Origin: Flavobacteriaceae bacterium F08102
Lineage (GTDB): Bacteria; Bacteroidota; Bacteroidia; Flavobacteriales; Flavobacteriaceae
Direction: 5' to 3'
Assembly: GCA_023015935.1 (NCBI GenBank)
Contig: JALKAY010000004.1
Span: forward strand, 310,001 to 374,000
Length of the DNA: 64,000 nucleotides
The translations under genes and the position numbers were made by a program. This document shows positions 36,206 to 46,219 of the stretch, piece after piece. The notes beneath the pieces were generated by a model, which made no database searches, was not told the origin of the DNA, and saw only the letters and a list, made by a program, of their open reading frames with translations. Every line of letters begins with the position of its first letter. The stretch's first letter is position 1.

Positions 36206-37702
36206 TTAATAACTTGGATTCTGTTCTACAATGTACCCTCCTGCTTCTCTCGATTCCTCTGGGATCGGCAAAATAAATTTATCTGGATTTGTCGCTGATG
36301 GTTTGATATCAGAAACAGAAAAACCTGCCTCAAAGCCTCCATCAGCATAATCATAACGAATTAAATCATACCATTCTTCACCCATTTCAGCAAACAATTC
36401 AATTTGTTTTTCAATACGTACTGCTTCTAAAAACTGGGTATAGGTAATACTCGATGGGTAGGTTTCAAAACCATCACCACCGGTAGTCGTAGCACCTGCT
36501 CTTTTTCTTACTGCGTTTAAATTAGCTAATGCATTTGGTGTAACAGCGTTATTAGCTCTCGCTTCTGCCTCAGCAGCTATTAAATATACTTCAGCCATTC
36601 GCAGGTGATAAATCATTTCATATGGCGTAAAATAGGTTGAATATTTGGTTGGTTCATACAAACCAGGACCTATATGAGGAGTTGTGTTATCACTAATTCG
36701 ATCTCCATCATAGGCAATCGTTTGTCCTCCTACAGTAACCGTACTTGCGGCTAAATCTAATAAGGTATTGTTTAAAGTGATATATCCTCCCCATTGAGAT
36801 CCCATGAAGGTAGTTTCTAATTGATCTATACCACGAACCGCATATAGTAATTCCTTAGAATTAAACATCGCGTCATTTGTATTATCAAACAACTCATTAT
36901 AGGTTGGAGCCAAATCAAAATCCACACCCGAAGTATTTATTACTTCTTGTGCCAATGCAGCTGCATCTGCATATTTTCCCTGATACAATAAAACTTTTGC
37001 TTTTAAAGCTTTAGCATAACTTTTATTTACATACACCTTTGCTCTCAAGTCGGGTGCATTTGCAATCGCATCATCTAAATCCTGTTCTATCAACGCGTAT
37101 GTTTGAGCTACAGTACTTCTTGGATTAGCTTCTGCATTTCTTGAGGGTGTAGTTCGTAGGTCAATCCCATAAGGAGAATTTAAATCATAAAACTGCCCCC
37201 ATGTACGTAAAATATAAAAATTTGCTGTGGCTCTCAATCCTTTCGCTTCCGCAATAATTTCATTTTTTCTAGAAGGTGTAGAAAATTGACTCTCTGGTAC
37301 ATCAACTATTTCTTGCAATAACCAATTGGCTCTATTAACCAATCGATATAAACTTGCATATCCACCTTTGGCAATTGAGGTTTCACTATCTAAGGGTTGA
37401 TTATCAATATAAGATCTTGATTCTGCAGAATCATATGACCCATATATTGACTGTGATCCAGCCCCACTTAAAAAGTAAGGCAAAATAAAAAATTGAGGAA
37501 ACCCTTCTCCATAAGGACTCAAAAACGACATGTAAACTCCCGTTAGCGCTAATTCTGCTGATGACTCATCAGCAATAGCAATTTCACCTTCTAATGAATA
37601 GATAGGTTCATAATCATCTAGTGATTGACATGCTGAAAAAAGCATTACAATTAGTACGGTAAGCGTTATATATGTATATTTTATATTTTTCATGGTATTC
37701 AT
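36206..37702 (-). CDS. SusD/RagB-like outer membrane lipoprotein (locus A)
   Basis: The 498-residue protein has a lipoprotein signal (VLIVMLFSACQ) and the SusD layout of TPR-like helices, with IIAEAKGLRATANFYILRTWGQ, YHLRMAEVYLIAAEAEARAN and the C-terminal RYDYADGGFEAGF and ILPIPEES. It forms the lid over the SusC channel and captures the substrate at the cell surface. It is 10 bp downstream of the susC-like gene. The substrate is not predictable from sequence. Confidence 0.93.
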   Translation of the reverse strand: MNTMKNIKYTYITLTVLIVMLFSACQSLDDYEPIYSLEGEIAIADESSAELALTGVYMSFLSPYGEGFPQFFILPYFLSGAGSQSIYGSYDSAESRSYIDNQPLDSETSIAKGGYASLYRLVNRANWLLQEIVDVPESQFSTPSRKNEIIAEAKGLRATANFYILRTWGQFYDLNSPYGIDLRTTPSRNAEANPRSTVAQTYALIEQDLDDAIANAPDLRAKVYVNKSYAKALKAKVLLYQGKYADAAALAQEVINTSGVDFDLAPTYNELFDNTNDAMFNSKELLYAVRGIDQLETTFMGSQWGGYITLNNTLLDLAASTVTVGGQTIAYDGDRISDNTTPHIGPGLYEPTKYSTYFTPYEMIYHLRMAEVYLIAAEAEARANNAVTPNALANLNAVRKRAGATTTGGDGFETYPSSITYTQFLEAVRIEKQIELFAEMGEEWYDLIRYDYADGGFEAGFSVSDIKPSATNPDKFILPIPEESREAGGYIVEQNPSY

Positions 37703-37712
37703 TTTTTTAAAA

Positions 37713-40700
37713 TTAGAAACTTAAATTAAGTCCAAGCGTAAACGTCTTTGCCAAAGGATAACTAAATCCATTATCAGAAGTTCTTTCTACAGTACTTCCG
37801 CCAGAAAATGTCGTTACATTTTCAGGGTCTACTCCAGAATAGTCAGTAATTGTAAAGAGGTTATTTCCACTTATAGATAGCCGCGCTCTGCTAAGTCCTA
37901 ATTTGTTTACAACATCCGATGGTAAATTGTATCCCAATGATGCCGATCTCAATCGAATATAAGAACCATCCTCAACTAGTCTTGAATTAGTTCTACCGTT
38001 GGTTGAAGAACCATGTCTTGCATATTTTGCATCTGGGTTATTAGGAGTCCATGTATCTAAAACAACAGCGTGTTGATTCATTGTTAAATCTATACGATTT
38101 AAATTCCTTGACGCGGTCCATTCTCTAGACACGCCTTCCACAAATTGAAAATTGAAGTTTAAATCGAAATTCTTATAAGTAATACTGTTATTCCACCCTC
38201 CAAAAAAGTCAGGATTTATATCTCCTAAATTGGTGAGATCAGCGGTAGTTATTTCATTATCTCCATTTAAGTCTTTGAAGATATAATCTCCTGGCGCATT
38301 AAATCCACTAAAATAGTTCCCATCAGGTGCATTTGCATTTAAGGCATCTACCTCTGCTTGTGTTTGCGCAATACCTTCAACGATATAACCATTAATATAC
38401 CCAATAGGTTCACCTTCTGCAATACCTCGAAGAGATCCTCCTAAAAAATTACTGTTTTGCCCACCATTTAAGGCTGTTACCTCGTTCTTAATAAAGGAAA
38501 TATTAAACGAAGAGTTCCATCTGAAGTCATTTGAATTGACAATATCACCTCCAATGGTAATTTCCCATCCGTTATTTATTACGTCTGCAACATTCGAGCT
38601 AAATGAAACTGCTCCAGTTTCATATGGTATTGGAGTAAATAAAATAAGGTCTGACGTGTTTTTTTCAAAATACACAATTTCTCCATTTAATCGCCCATTA
38701 AATAGGCCAAACTCTAAACCAAGGTCTAACTGTTTGGTTTCCTCCCATCTAATTTCTGGGTTAGGTACGCCATTTGGTACGATCCCATTTTCACCATTAT
38801 AAAGTAAAGGGGCACTAAATGTTGGTGGAGTAACATAATAGGTTAAGAATGAAAATGCAGGTAAATTATCAGTTCCTGTTTTTCCTAAACTTGCTCTTAA
38901 TTTTAATTGACTAATGGTTTCATTTTTTCTAAAAAAATCTTCATTATGTAAATTCCACGCTATCCCTGCAGAAGGGAAGAATCCTCTTTCATTTTCTGGT
39001 CCAAATTTAGTAGATCCATCAGATCGTGCTGTAAACGTAACTAAATAACGATCTTTATAGTTATAATTCACACGCCCAAAAATAGAATTCAATCCACTTT
39101 CAATGGTAGAACTATTAAAATCTGGAGAGCTTAGTGCAGAACCAATATTTGTTAAAATAAAATCATCAGGAAATCCCGCATACATTTGACTTTCAATATT
39201 TTGATAGGAACGATCCCACGATATGGCTGCCATCGCATCTATGCGGTGATCAGTACTTATTATTCCACTGTAGTTAAGTTGATTTAAAAAAGTAGAGGTA
39301 TATCCATCAATTGTTTCATTGCTTAATTTCGCCCCAGTAAACCCGAAATTAATCCCTGAAAAAATAGCATCATTTGTAAATGATGGTGAAAATTGACTCT
39401 GTTTAACATTATTAAGAGAAACGTTAATACGTGATGTGAATTTTAAATTTTTAATAATCTCAAGTTCACCATAGATGGTACCAAATAGGTTTTGCGAATT
39501 ATCTTTACTCGTCATTCTTGCTTCATCTCCTAAAGGGTTAAGATAATTACCATAATATCCGGTTGTATATGTATACGACCCATCATCATTGTACACAGGG
39601 AAATCAGGTCTGAAATTAGCTGCCGATCCCAAAGAATTCAATCCTGACGCTTTATTAATTCCATAGGTGTAATTTAATGATCCTCCTACCCTGAATTTAT
39701 CTTTTATCAAAGTCTCAACATTTGCAATAACATTGTATCTTTTTAAATTATTTCCAAGCAATAATCCATCTTGATCATTAAACGTAGCTCCTAGGAAATA
39801 AGAAGATCGATCTGTTCCACCAGAAGTATTGAAATTAAACTGATTCCAAAGCGGCGATCCTTGAAGTATTAAGTCTTGCCAATCTGTATCTCCATCCATA
39901 AAAAAAGTGTTCGGATCAACACCTCCAACCTCAATAGCGTAGGCTTTGAATTCAGAAGCATTCAAGTAATCTTCTCTGCCTGTTTCTTTTAAGTACGTTG
40001 TGTTAACTGAAACATTAAATTGTGGCTCTTGATTTTTTCTACCTTTTTTAGTAGTAATTATAATAACACCATTTGCCGCACGCGATCCATAGATGGCTGC
40101 TGCAGAAGCATCCTTTAAAACGTCTACACGTTCAACGTTATTTTGATCTATATTAAATAAGGGATTTAAACTATTTGTACTCCCTGCAAACTCTCCATAA
40201 TTCTGATTCACTACAATAGGTACTCCATCTATTACATACAAAGGTTGATTATCACCAATAATCTGACTTAATCCACGTATATTTATTGAAGCTCCTGAGC
40301 CTGGCGCACCCGCATTAGACTCTACAAACACCCCCGTGAGTTGCCCTACTAAAGCTTGATCAATTGTCTGAGTTTTTACCTGGGTTATCTTTTTACTATT
40401 AATAGAACCAACAGAACCTGTAAGATCTTTTTTCTGTGTAGTTCCATACCCAACCACAACCACTTCATTTAAACTGGAGGCAGATTCAGTTAAGACTACA
40501 TCAATAACTTGTTGATCAGTTATGACAAATTCTTGTGTTGAAAAACCAACATAAGAAAATTTAATCACTTCATCTTTAGACGCCATAATTGAATATGTTC
40601 CATTTATATCAGTTGCTACTCCGCGTACTTTAGAACTTCCTTTTTCACCTACTAAAACATTTACTCCTGGCAACGGGTTTCCCGCTTCATCGGTAACCTT

Positions 40701-41120
40701 TCCAGAGATCCTTTGTTGAGGAATTACAACTAATTCAGTTCCAACAAAAGCGGGCTTTCGTTTCAATATAATTATTTCATCATCTATAAAGTTATAGGTA
40801 AAAACAGTTTGTGACAGACACTCTTCTAATAACTTATATACTTTTACAGTACCTTTTTTCAAGGCAATTTTTGGTGCCTTTTCAAAAAGACCTACACCGT
40901 ACACGAAATTGTAATCTGTTTGCTTTTCTATAAGAGAGAAAATGTCATCTACAGATAAAATTGTATCCTCATTAATTTTAATTTTTGCATTCTGTGATAT
41001 TCCATTTGTTGGTGATAATGCAAATATCGTTGAGCAAAATAATAAAATGAATGTTCTCATGATCGCTTTTAAAATACTACTCTTATACAAAAAGAGAAGG
41101 TTAATAAACTTAATTTCCAT
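37713..41120 (-). CDS. SusC/RagA TonB-dependent transporter with STN domain (locus A)
   Basis: The 1135-residue protein begins with a long leader and signal region (ending SPTNGISQ), then an STN signalling domain (about 45-120, DDIFSLIEKQTDYNFVYG), a carboxypeptidase-regulatory-like beta domain (GKVTDEAGNPLPGVNVLV) and the plug and barrel (VVVGYGTTQKKDLTGSVGS, NINVSL-type strands), ending with phenylalanine. STN-bearing SusC proteins signal through FecR to an ECF sigma factor; both lie immediately upstream. Import is driven by TonB. Confidence 0.95.
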   Translation of the reverse strand: MEIKFINLLFLYKSSILKAIMRTFILLFCSTIFALSPTNGISQNAKIKINEDTILSVDDIFSLIEKQTDYNFVYGVGLFEKAPKIALKKGTVKVYKLLEECLSQTVFTYNFIDDEIIILKRKPAFVGTELVVIPQQRISGKVTDEAGNPLPGVNVLVGEKGSSKVRGVATDINGTYSIMASKDEVIKFSYVGFSTQEFVITDQQVIDVVLTESASSLNEVVVVGYGTTQKKDLTGSVGSINSKKITQVKTQTIDQALVGQLTGVFVESNAGAPGSGASINIRGLSQIIGDNQPLYVIDGVPIVVNQNYGEFAGSTNSLNPLFNIDQNNVERVDVLKDASAAAIYGSRAANGVIIITTKKGRKNQEPQFNVSVNTTYLKETGREDYLNASEFKAYAIEVGGVDPNTFFMDGDTDWQDLILQGSPLWNQFNFNTSGGTDRSSYFLGATFNDQDGLLLGNNLKRYNVIANVETLIKDKFRVGGSLNYTYGINKASGLNSLGSAANFRPDFPVYNDDGSYTYTTGYYGNYLNPLGDEARMTSKDNSQNLFGTIYGELEIIKNLKFTSRINVSLNNVKQSQFSPSFTNDAIFSGINFGFTGAKLSNETIDGYTSTFLNQLNYSGIISTDHRIDAMAAISWDRSYQNIESQMYAGFPDDFILTNIGSALSSPDFNSSTIESGLNSIFGRVNYNYKDRYLVTFTARSDGSTKFGPENERGFFPSAGIAWNLHNEDFFRKNETISQLKLRASLGKTGTDNLPAFSFLTYYVTPPTFSAPLLYNGENGIVPNGVPNPEIRWEETKQLDLGLEFGLFNGRLNGEIVYFEKNTSDLILFTPIPYETGAVSFSSNVADVINNGWEITIGGDIVNSNDFRWNSSFNISFIKNEVTALNGGQNSNFLGGSLRGIAEGEPIGYINGYIVEGIAQTQAEVDALNANAPDGNYFSGFNAPGDYIFKDLNGDNEITTADLTNLGDINPDFFGGWNNSITYKNFDLNFNFQFVEGVSREWTASRNLNRIDLTMNQHAVVLDTWTPNNPDAKYARHGSSTNGRTNSRLVEDGSYIRLRSASLGYNLPSDVVNKLGLSRARLSISGNNLFTITDYSGVDPENVTTFSGGSTVERTSDNGFSYPLAKTFTLGLNLSF

Positions 41121-41164
41121 AAATTTGTGTTTTGGTTAATTATTAATTTAATTGATCAGTATTT

Positions 41165-41202
41165 GGAATGAAGTTTTGTTTTTGCCGACCTTACTTCATT
41201 CC
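41165..41202 (-). other. Hairpin between fecR-like and susC-like genes (locus A)
   Basis: A 10-bp perfect stem GGAATGAAGT/ACTTCATTCC (41165-41174 and 41193-41202) lies 7 bp after the FecR stop. A hairpin at the same position occurs in locus B (51214-51261). It lacks a T run on the transcribed strand, so it is not a classic terminator and may process or stabilise the mRNA. Confidence 0.65.
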
Positions 41203-41209
41203 CCTTTTT

Positions 41210-42352
41210 TTAATGTATATAAATGGTGTTTTTATTTATTTTATAATTAATATTATTGGTGTTTTTTAGAGTTATTAAAAATTGCTCTAAATTGTTATAC
41301 TTACTTAAAACTCCCACTATTTTCAGTTGTTCAACCTCCTTATTTTGAAAAATAAATTCAACATTATACCAACGTTCAAGTACTTTTGAAACTTCAAAAA
41401 ACGTTTTATTTCTAAACTTAAAATACCCTGATTTCCAAGCTGTTTCATACACTGCATCAACAAGGTTTATTTTAAAAGTGTTCTTCTTTCTATCAAAGAC
41501 CAACTGTTGATTAGGGTCTAAATATTCCGATTTATTTTTAACCGTTACTTTTACTTTTCCCTCGACCAATATCGTTTCCGTAACATCTTCATTTTGGTAT
41601 GATTTAACATTAAATTGAGTACCTAACACGTCTACATATTGATCATTCGTTTTCACTCTAAAGCCATCTCCATTGTGGTTGGTACTTGGTGAAACTTCTA
41701 AATACACTTCTCCATATACCAACTCAATAGCTCTCGTCTGACCATCAATAAATTTTACGGGATATTTAAGTTTTGATTCTGAATTCAACCAAACTTTTGT
41801 TCCGTCTTCTAATTCTAAATAGAATTCACCCCCTCTAGGAATCGTTAAATAATTATAAGCTAGCTTTTCTATAGACTCATCGGGCTTTGGCTGATACACT
41901 ATTTTCTCACCGTCCGAACTCACCTTTTCATCTTTATACACGGTTCCTTTTTCTAAGGCTATACTTGATCCATCTTCTAAGGTCAAAGTAGCCTTGTCTG
42001 TTCCAATTGGAATTTCATTATCTATTACTGCCGTAGGAACATTAACTAATTGGTTTTTAGTCAACAAATAGCCCGTTGAAATTAAAATAATAATGGCTGC
42101 TGCATATTTCAATAAACGCGAATATAGTTTTCGAGTTGGTTTATCCTTTAAATTTATTTGAGATAACACATTCGCATATGCCTCTTGACTGTCGTTTTTT
42201 TGAAGTGAAAGGTTTAAATAATGGTAATCTTTAATATATTTTTCAAACAGTTCCTTATGCTCTGGAATTTCAAGTAGTTTCATCAATTCATCTGTTTCTT
42301 GTTCAGAAATTGTTCCAACAATTATCTTGGTAAAATATCCCCTCAATTCCAT
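41210..42352 (-). CDS. FecR-family anti-sigma factor (locus A)
   Basis: The 380-residue protein has a cytoplasmic N-terminus, one membrane helix (about 83-99, YAAAIIILISTGYLL) and the periplasmic FecR domain (GSSIALEKG, GGEFYLELEDGTKVWLNSESKL, YLEVSPS) with a C-terminal DUF4974 domain (FEVSKVLERWYNVEFIF). It senses the SusC STN domain and controls the divergent ECF sigma factor at 42493. Confidence 0.93.
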   Translation of the reverse strand: MELRGYFTKIIVGTISEQETDELMKLLEIPEHKELFEKYIKDYHYLNLSLQKNDSQEAYANVLSQINLKDKPTRKLYSRLLKYAAAIIILISTGYLLTKNQLVNVPTAVIDNEIPIGTDKATLTLEDGSSIALEKGTVYKDEKVSSDGEKIVYQPKPDESIEKLAYNYLTIPRGGEFYLELEDGTKVWLNSESKLKYPVKFIDGQTRAIELVYGEVYLEVSPSTNHNGDGFRVKTNDQYVDVLGTQFNVKSYQNEDVTETILVEGKVKVTVKNKSEYLDPNQQLVFDRKKNTFKINLVDAVYETAWKSGYFKFRNKTFFEVSKVLERWYNVEFIFQNKEVEQLKIVGVLSKYNNLEQFLITLKNTNNINYKINKNTIYIH

Positions 42353-42442
42353 AAAATCTGTAAATTATCCATTAAAACCCAACGTATTTAATATGTACGC
42401 TAAAATATTTCAAAAAACCCCTACGCTTTTTTTATTTTTTTT

Positions 42443-42450
42443 CATCTTTG
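42443..42450 (+). promoter_or_regulatory. Possible -7 box of ECF sigma gene A
   Basis: CATCTTTG matches five of six fixed positions of TAnnTTTG and lies 42 bp before the ATG at 42493. No clear -33 TTG partner was found, so this is tentative. Confidence 0.3.
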
Positions 42451-42492
42451 TGAGCGAAACCTTAATTTTATCTAACTAGGATTTAAATTTTC

Positions 42493-43086
42493 ATGGATGA
42501 TATTGCAGCAGCTAAAGCATTGAAGCGTAATGATAAAAAAGCATTCAAATTTTTGTTTGACACCTACTACGATCCAATTGTTGCTTATATTTTAACGTTT
42601 ACGCATGATAAAATGAAAGCTGAAGATATTGTTCAACAGGCCTTTGTTAATCTTTGGGAAGATCGTCGAAAATTAGACTATGTTAAATCGCCTAAACCCT
42701 ATATTTATAAAATTGCCTATTTCAGATACATCGACAGTATTAAACATGATAAAAAAAGAAATAAACTACTGGATGATATTTGGCATAATACACTCGTATC
42801 GACTATTGAAGAGGATGATGAAGAACTCTTAAATCAACGAATTGAGAAACTAAGAGAAGTTATCAACCTGCTCCCTCCTAAATGCAAAGAAATTTTAATT
42901 TTGAATAAAATAAAAGGTCTAAAATACCGTGAAATAGCAGAAACCTTAGGTATTTCAATAAAAACGGTTGAAAACCAAATGTCTAAAGCATTCAGAAAAA
43001 TTCGTAATGCGTTAAAAGAAGATCCCCTATTTCTTTTTATGCTATTTGCCGAAAAAAGATATTTCACACTTAATTCTCCTGTATAG
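42493..43086 (+). CDS. ECF sigma-70 factor (locus A)
   Basis: The 197-residue protein has sigma region 2 (FKFLFDTYYDPIVAYILTF, MKAEDIVQQAFVNLWEDR) and region 4 (LPPKCKEILILNKIKGLKYREIAETLGISIKTVENQMSKA in segments), the FecI-like class of Bacteroidota. It is divergent from the fecR-like gene across 140 bp and is expected to drive susC/susD of locus A. The C-terminal 20 residues (FLFMLFAEKRYFTLNSPV) are unusually hydrophobic. Confidence 0.93.
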   Translation: MDDIAAAKALKRNDKKAFKFLFDTYYDPIVAYILTFTHDKMKAEDIVQQAFVNLWEDRRKLDYVKSPKPYIYKIAYFRYIDSIKHDKKRNKLLDDIWHNTLVSTIEEDDEELLNQRIEKLREVINLLPPKCKEILILNKIKGLKYREIAETLGISIKTVENQMSKAFRKIRNALKEDPLFLFMLFAEKRYFTLNSPV

Positions 43087-44119
43087 AGTTAATATACTTT
43101 GAATATATAAAATAAAGGCTAAAGGTCCCTTGTGGTAAAAACTCATAATCTCGCATCAGCGTCTTCAGTCTTCAGTCAACAGTCAACAGTCAGCAGTCAA
43201 CTCTATTTAGGGATGTACAAATATTTAGAATCATAACTTGTACTATTACTATTAAAACGTAGCAATTCGTGCAATACGAGCGCAGCTCCCTTTTATTCGT
43301 GGAATTATACGTACTGCTGCGCAACACATTCGTGGAAATTCGTGTCATTAGTGTCTAAACACAAGGCTGTTTTTCCGCAGGAAAAACTTGTGGCCTTTGT
43401 GGGAATCTTCATAAAGAAGCTCTTCCTCCTCCTAGTGCGCCTTGTGGTAAAACACGCACCCTTAAGAACACATCAACTCACATACCTAGATACTCATAAT
43501 GTCACTACTAACCTTCAGGAGATCCTCTCGCTTCATTGCGCTGCACTCGAGATGACAAGTTCTAATGGGGTTTGCGGTATAAACACACATCAGAGTCTTC
43601 AGTCAGCAGTCAACTCTATTTAGGGATGTACAAATATTTAGAATCATAACTTGTACTATTACTATTAAAACGTAGCAATTCGTGAAATACGAGCGCAGCT
43701 CCCTTTTATTCGTGGAATTATACGTACTGCTGCGCAACACATTCGTGGAAATTCGTGTCATTAGTGTCTAAACACAAGGCTGTTTTTCCGCAGGAAAAAC
43801 TTGTGGCCCTTGTGGTAAAAAACCCACTCTCTCAAACATTCACATACTCACCAGGCCACTACTAACCTTCAGGAGATCCTCTCGCTTCACTGCGTTGCAC
43901 TCGAGATGACAAGTTCTAATGGGGTTTGCGGTATAAACACACATCAGAGTCTTCAGTCAGCAGTCAACAGTCAACGGTCAACTCTATTTAGGGATGTACA
44001 AATATTTAGAATCATAACTTGTACTATTACTATTAAAACGTAGCAATTCGTGAAATACGAGCGCAGCTCCCTTTTATTCGTGGAATTATACGTACTGCTG
44101 CGCAACACATTAGTGTTAA

Positions 44120-44193
44120 AGAAAACCAACGCACCAGCTGGCCCCTCTCTAAAATTAGTCTGCAAGACTAATTTTGGTCGTTCGGTCCTGTGT
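44120..44193. repeat. 74-nt hairpin repeat element, copy 3
   Basis: Same 74-nt module as at 5621 and 6167, with the identical 11-bp stem and GCA loop, here between units of block R2. Confidence 0.85.
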
Positions 44194-44542
44194 AAAAACC
44201 CAACCCGTTTTCCACAGGAAAAACTTGTGGCCTTTGTGGTAAAAAACCCACCCTCTCAAACATTCACATACTCACCAGGCCACTGCTAACCTTCAGGAGA
44301 TCCTCTCGCTTCACTGCGTTGCACTCGAGATGACAAGTTCTAAGGGGGTTTGCGGTATAAACACACATCAGAGTCTTCAGTCAGCAGTCAACAGTCAACG
44401 GTCAACTCTATTTAGGGATGTACAAATATTTAGAATCATAACTTGTACTATTACTATTAAAACGTATCTATTCGTGAAATACGAACGCAGCTCCTTTTAT
44501 TCGTGGAATTATACGTACTGCTGCGCAACACATTAGTGTTAA

Positions 44543-44616
44543 AGAAAACCAACGCACCAGCTGGCCCCTCTCTAAAATTAGTCTGCAAGACTAATTTTGG
44601 TCGTTCGGTCCTGTGT
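44543..44616. repeat. 74-nt hairpin repeat element, copy 4
   Basis: Same module in the last unit of block R2. Confidence 0.85.
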
Positions 44617-44727
44617 AAAAACCCAACCCGTTTTCCGCAGGAAAAACTTGTGACCCCCGTGGACCTCTCCATAAAGAGGCTCCAAAATCCCGTGACCCTT
44701 AGCTTCGCTGATTATTTTCCGCCTTCG

Positions 44728-44787
44728 TGCCAGCTGGCTCTTTCACTTAAAAGGTCTACTAGACCTTTTCTAAACGTTCGGCCCTGT
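44728..44787. repeat. Divergent relative of the 74-nt hairpin element
   Basis: It keeps the frame of the 74-nt element (GCCAGCTGGC at the left, CGTTCGGCCCTGT at the right), but the stem is AAAAGGTCT/AGACCTTTT with loop ACT instead of AAAATTAGTCT/AGACTAATTTT. Both arms changed together, so pairing is preserved. Confidence 0.7.
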
Positions 44788-44885
44788 TTTTGACAAAGTA
44801 ATTTTGTTCCAAAATTCCTGTCAAAAATCTACTCATTTCAATAGTTGTGGTAAAACACGTACTCCCAAGAACACACCAATTCAAA

Positions 44886-44920
44886 ACAAAAAAAAGACAA
44901 TTCGCCGTCGTGAATTGCCC
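44886..44920 (-). terminator. Terminator of locus B operon
   Basis: On the minus strand an 8-bp stem GGCAATTC/GAATTGTC (one G-U pair; 44912-44919 and 44896-44903) is followed by eight T residues, 27 bp after the TlpA-like stop. Confidence 0.88.
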
Positions 44921-44946
44921 TTTTCTACTTCTAATAAAAATGTACT

Positions 44947-46197
44947 TTAATTAAGTAAAGATTCTAATTGGGTGGTTAATGCTGGATTGGAAGGTCGTTT
45001 TGCATCGTGATCAACAATCCTCCCTTTTGGATCAATAAGAATAAATCTCGGAATGGCATTGATATTGAATTTCTTCACAAAGTCAGAACTGAAGTCCTTA
45101 TCTGCCATTACTTGCACTCCTTTCAAGTTATTTTCCTTTACATAAGTACTCCACTTTTGTTTATCTTTCATTTTATCGACAGATAAACTCACAAAATGAA
45201 TATCTTTTCCATGAAATTTTTTCTCTACTTTTTTAAGAAAGGGTATTTCGGCTTTACAGGGTCCACACCAAGTCGCCCATACATCGATATACACATACTT
45301 ACCACGTAAATCAGTTAACGAAACCGTTTTACCGTTCACATCTTGATAGGAAAAATGAGGAGCAGGTGAATTGGGTGCCATCGCTTTATAATTATCATAT
45401 AACCCTTTTACCTCTTTTTTAAACTGACTATTTGTTGCGTTGGCCATAAATTTCGCATACACATCGTTGATGGTATTTTCATCTTTAGCTCCTTTAATAA
45501 ACTTACTGGTTAATGTATAATTTAAATATTCCTTAATATACGCATTGGAAATTTCTCTATTGACTACATCAATCTTTACAAGATCTTCTCCAAAGTATCC
45601 TAATGGAGAGCTTTCAGTACCATATTTTGAGCGACGCAATGAATTGATATGACGATCTATCCAATTCCTGTAGGCAGCAGATTTTTTAAAGAGCTCTTCG
45701 TTGCTGAGATCGGTATTCTCTGTAACTTTACCATTTAGAAATTCTCTTTCCGTTTTCGATAATTTTTTTACAAACAACTTTTTTTGAGCCTCTTGTAACA
45801 ATTTAGAAAAGTTAGGATCTCCTTTCTTGGTGGTCATTAATTTCTGCAAATTTTCAGAACCTAGAGAATCCAACCCATAAAGCCCTGCATACTGTGACAA
45901 CACATTCCGCTTAAAATATTTCAAATCGAGTTTTTTAAGTTCACGTAACTGTGCATCTTCTTCTTTTGCTAACTCCGACGCAAAAGAAGCTTCGAAATTA
46001 TCCAGCTTTTCTATCATTTTCTCTGGAGCAATCACATACATTTCGTACAAATATTGATTATTTGCCATGGGAATATACTCTGCCAACACCTGCTCTTTAT
46101 TCGGTACTAGATTATCCGTAATTTCATGTTTATCCGATTGTGCAAATCCAACCGAACTAGCACACATCAGTAACGTATATATAATTTTGAATTTCAT
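44947..46197 (-). CDS. TlpA-family thioredoxin-fold protein (locus B)
   Basis: The 416-residue protein has a signal peptide (LLMCASSVGFAQ), a long helical middle region and a C-terminal TlpA domain with active site DVWATWCGPCKAEIPFLKK and the strand NINAIPRFILIDPKG. It probably acts as a periplasmic thiol-disulfide reductase. It is the last gene of locus B, 22 bp after the susD-like gene. Confidence 0.9.
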   Translation of the reverse strand: MKFKIIYTLLMCASSVGFAQSDKHEITDNLVPNKEQVLAEYIPMANNQYLYEMYVIAPEKMIEKLDNFEASFASELAKEEDAQLRELKKLDLKYFKRNVLSQYAGLYGLDSLGSENLQKLMTTKKGDPNFSKLLQEAQKKLFVKKLSKTEREFLNGKVTENTDLSNEELFKKSAAYRNWIDRHINSLRRSKYGTESSPLGYFGEDLVKIDVVNREISNAYIKEYLNYTLTSKFIKGAKDENTINDVYAKFMANATNSQFKKEVKGLYDNYKAMAPNSPAPHFSYQDVNGKTVSLTDLRGKYVYIDVWATWCGPCKAEIPFLKKVEKKFHGKDIHFVSLSVDKMKDKQKWSTYVKENNLKGVQVMADKDFSSDFVKKFNINAIPRFILIDPKGRIVDHDAKRPSNPALTTQLESLLN

Positions 46198-46219
46198 AAT
46201 CCTAATTTTAAATTATCTA

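Larger units (their letters stand above)
43161..44790. repeat. Non-coding repeat block R2 (four units)
   Basis: It begins with six GTCNNCA heptamers (43161-43202). Four units start with TAGGGATGTACAAATATTTA at about 43208, 43621, 43989 and 44412, giving periods of 413, 368 and 423 bp. The differences arise from optional modules: heptamer number (3 to 5), TTCGTGGAAATTCGTG, the 74-nt hairpin element, and a GATCCTCTCGCTTC...GATGACAAG copy of the HSERSEES-type intergenic repeat. Open frames inside it are artefacts. Modules are shared with block R1 at 4781-6246. Confidence 0.85.

Noticed and set aside
43342-44793. Several 64-96 codon frames on both strands in block R2
   Set aside because: They repeat with the non-coding units and give HSERSEES-like chance peptides.
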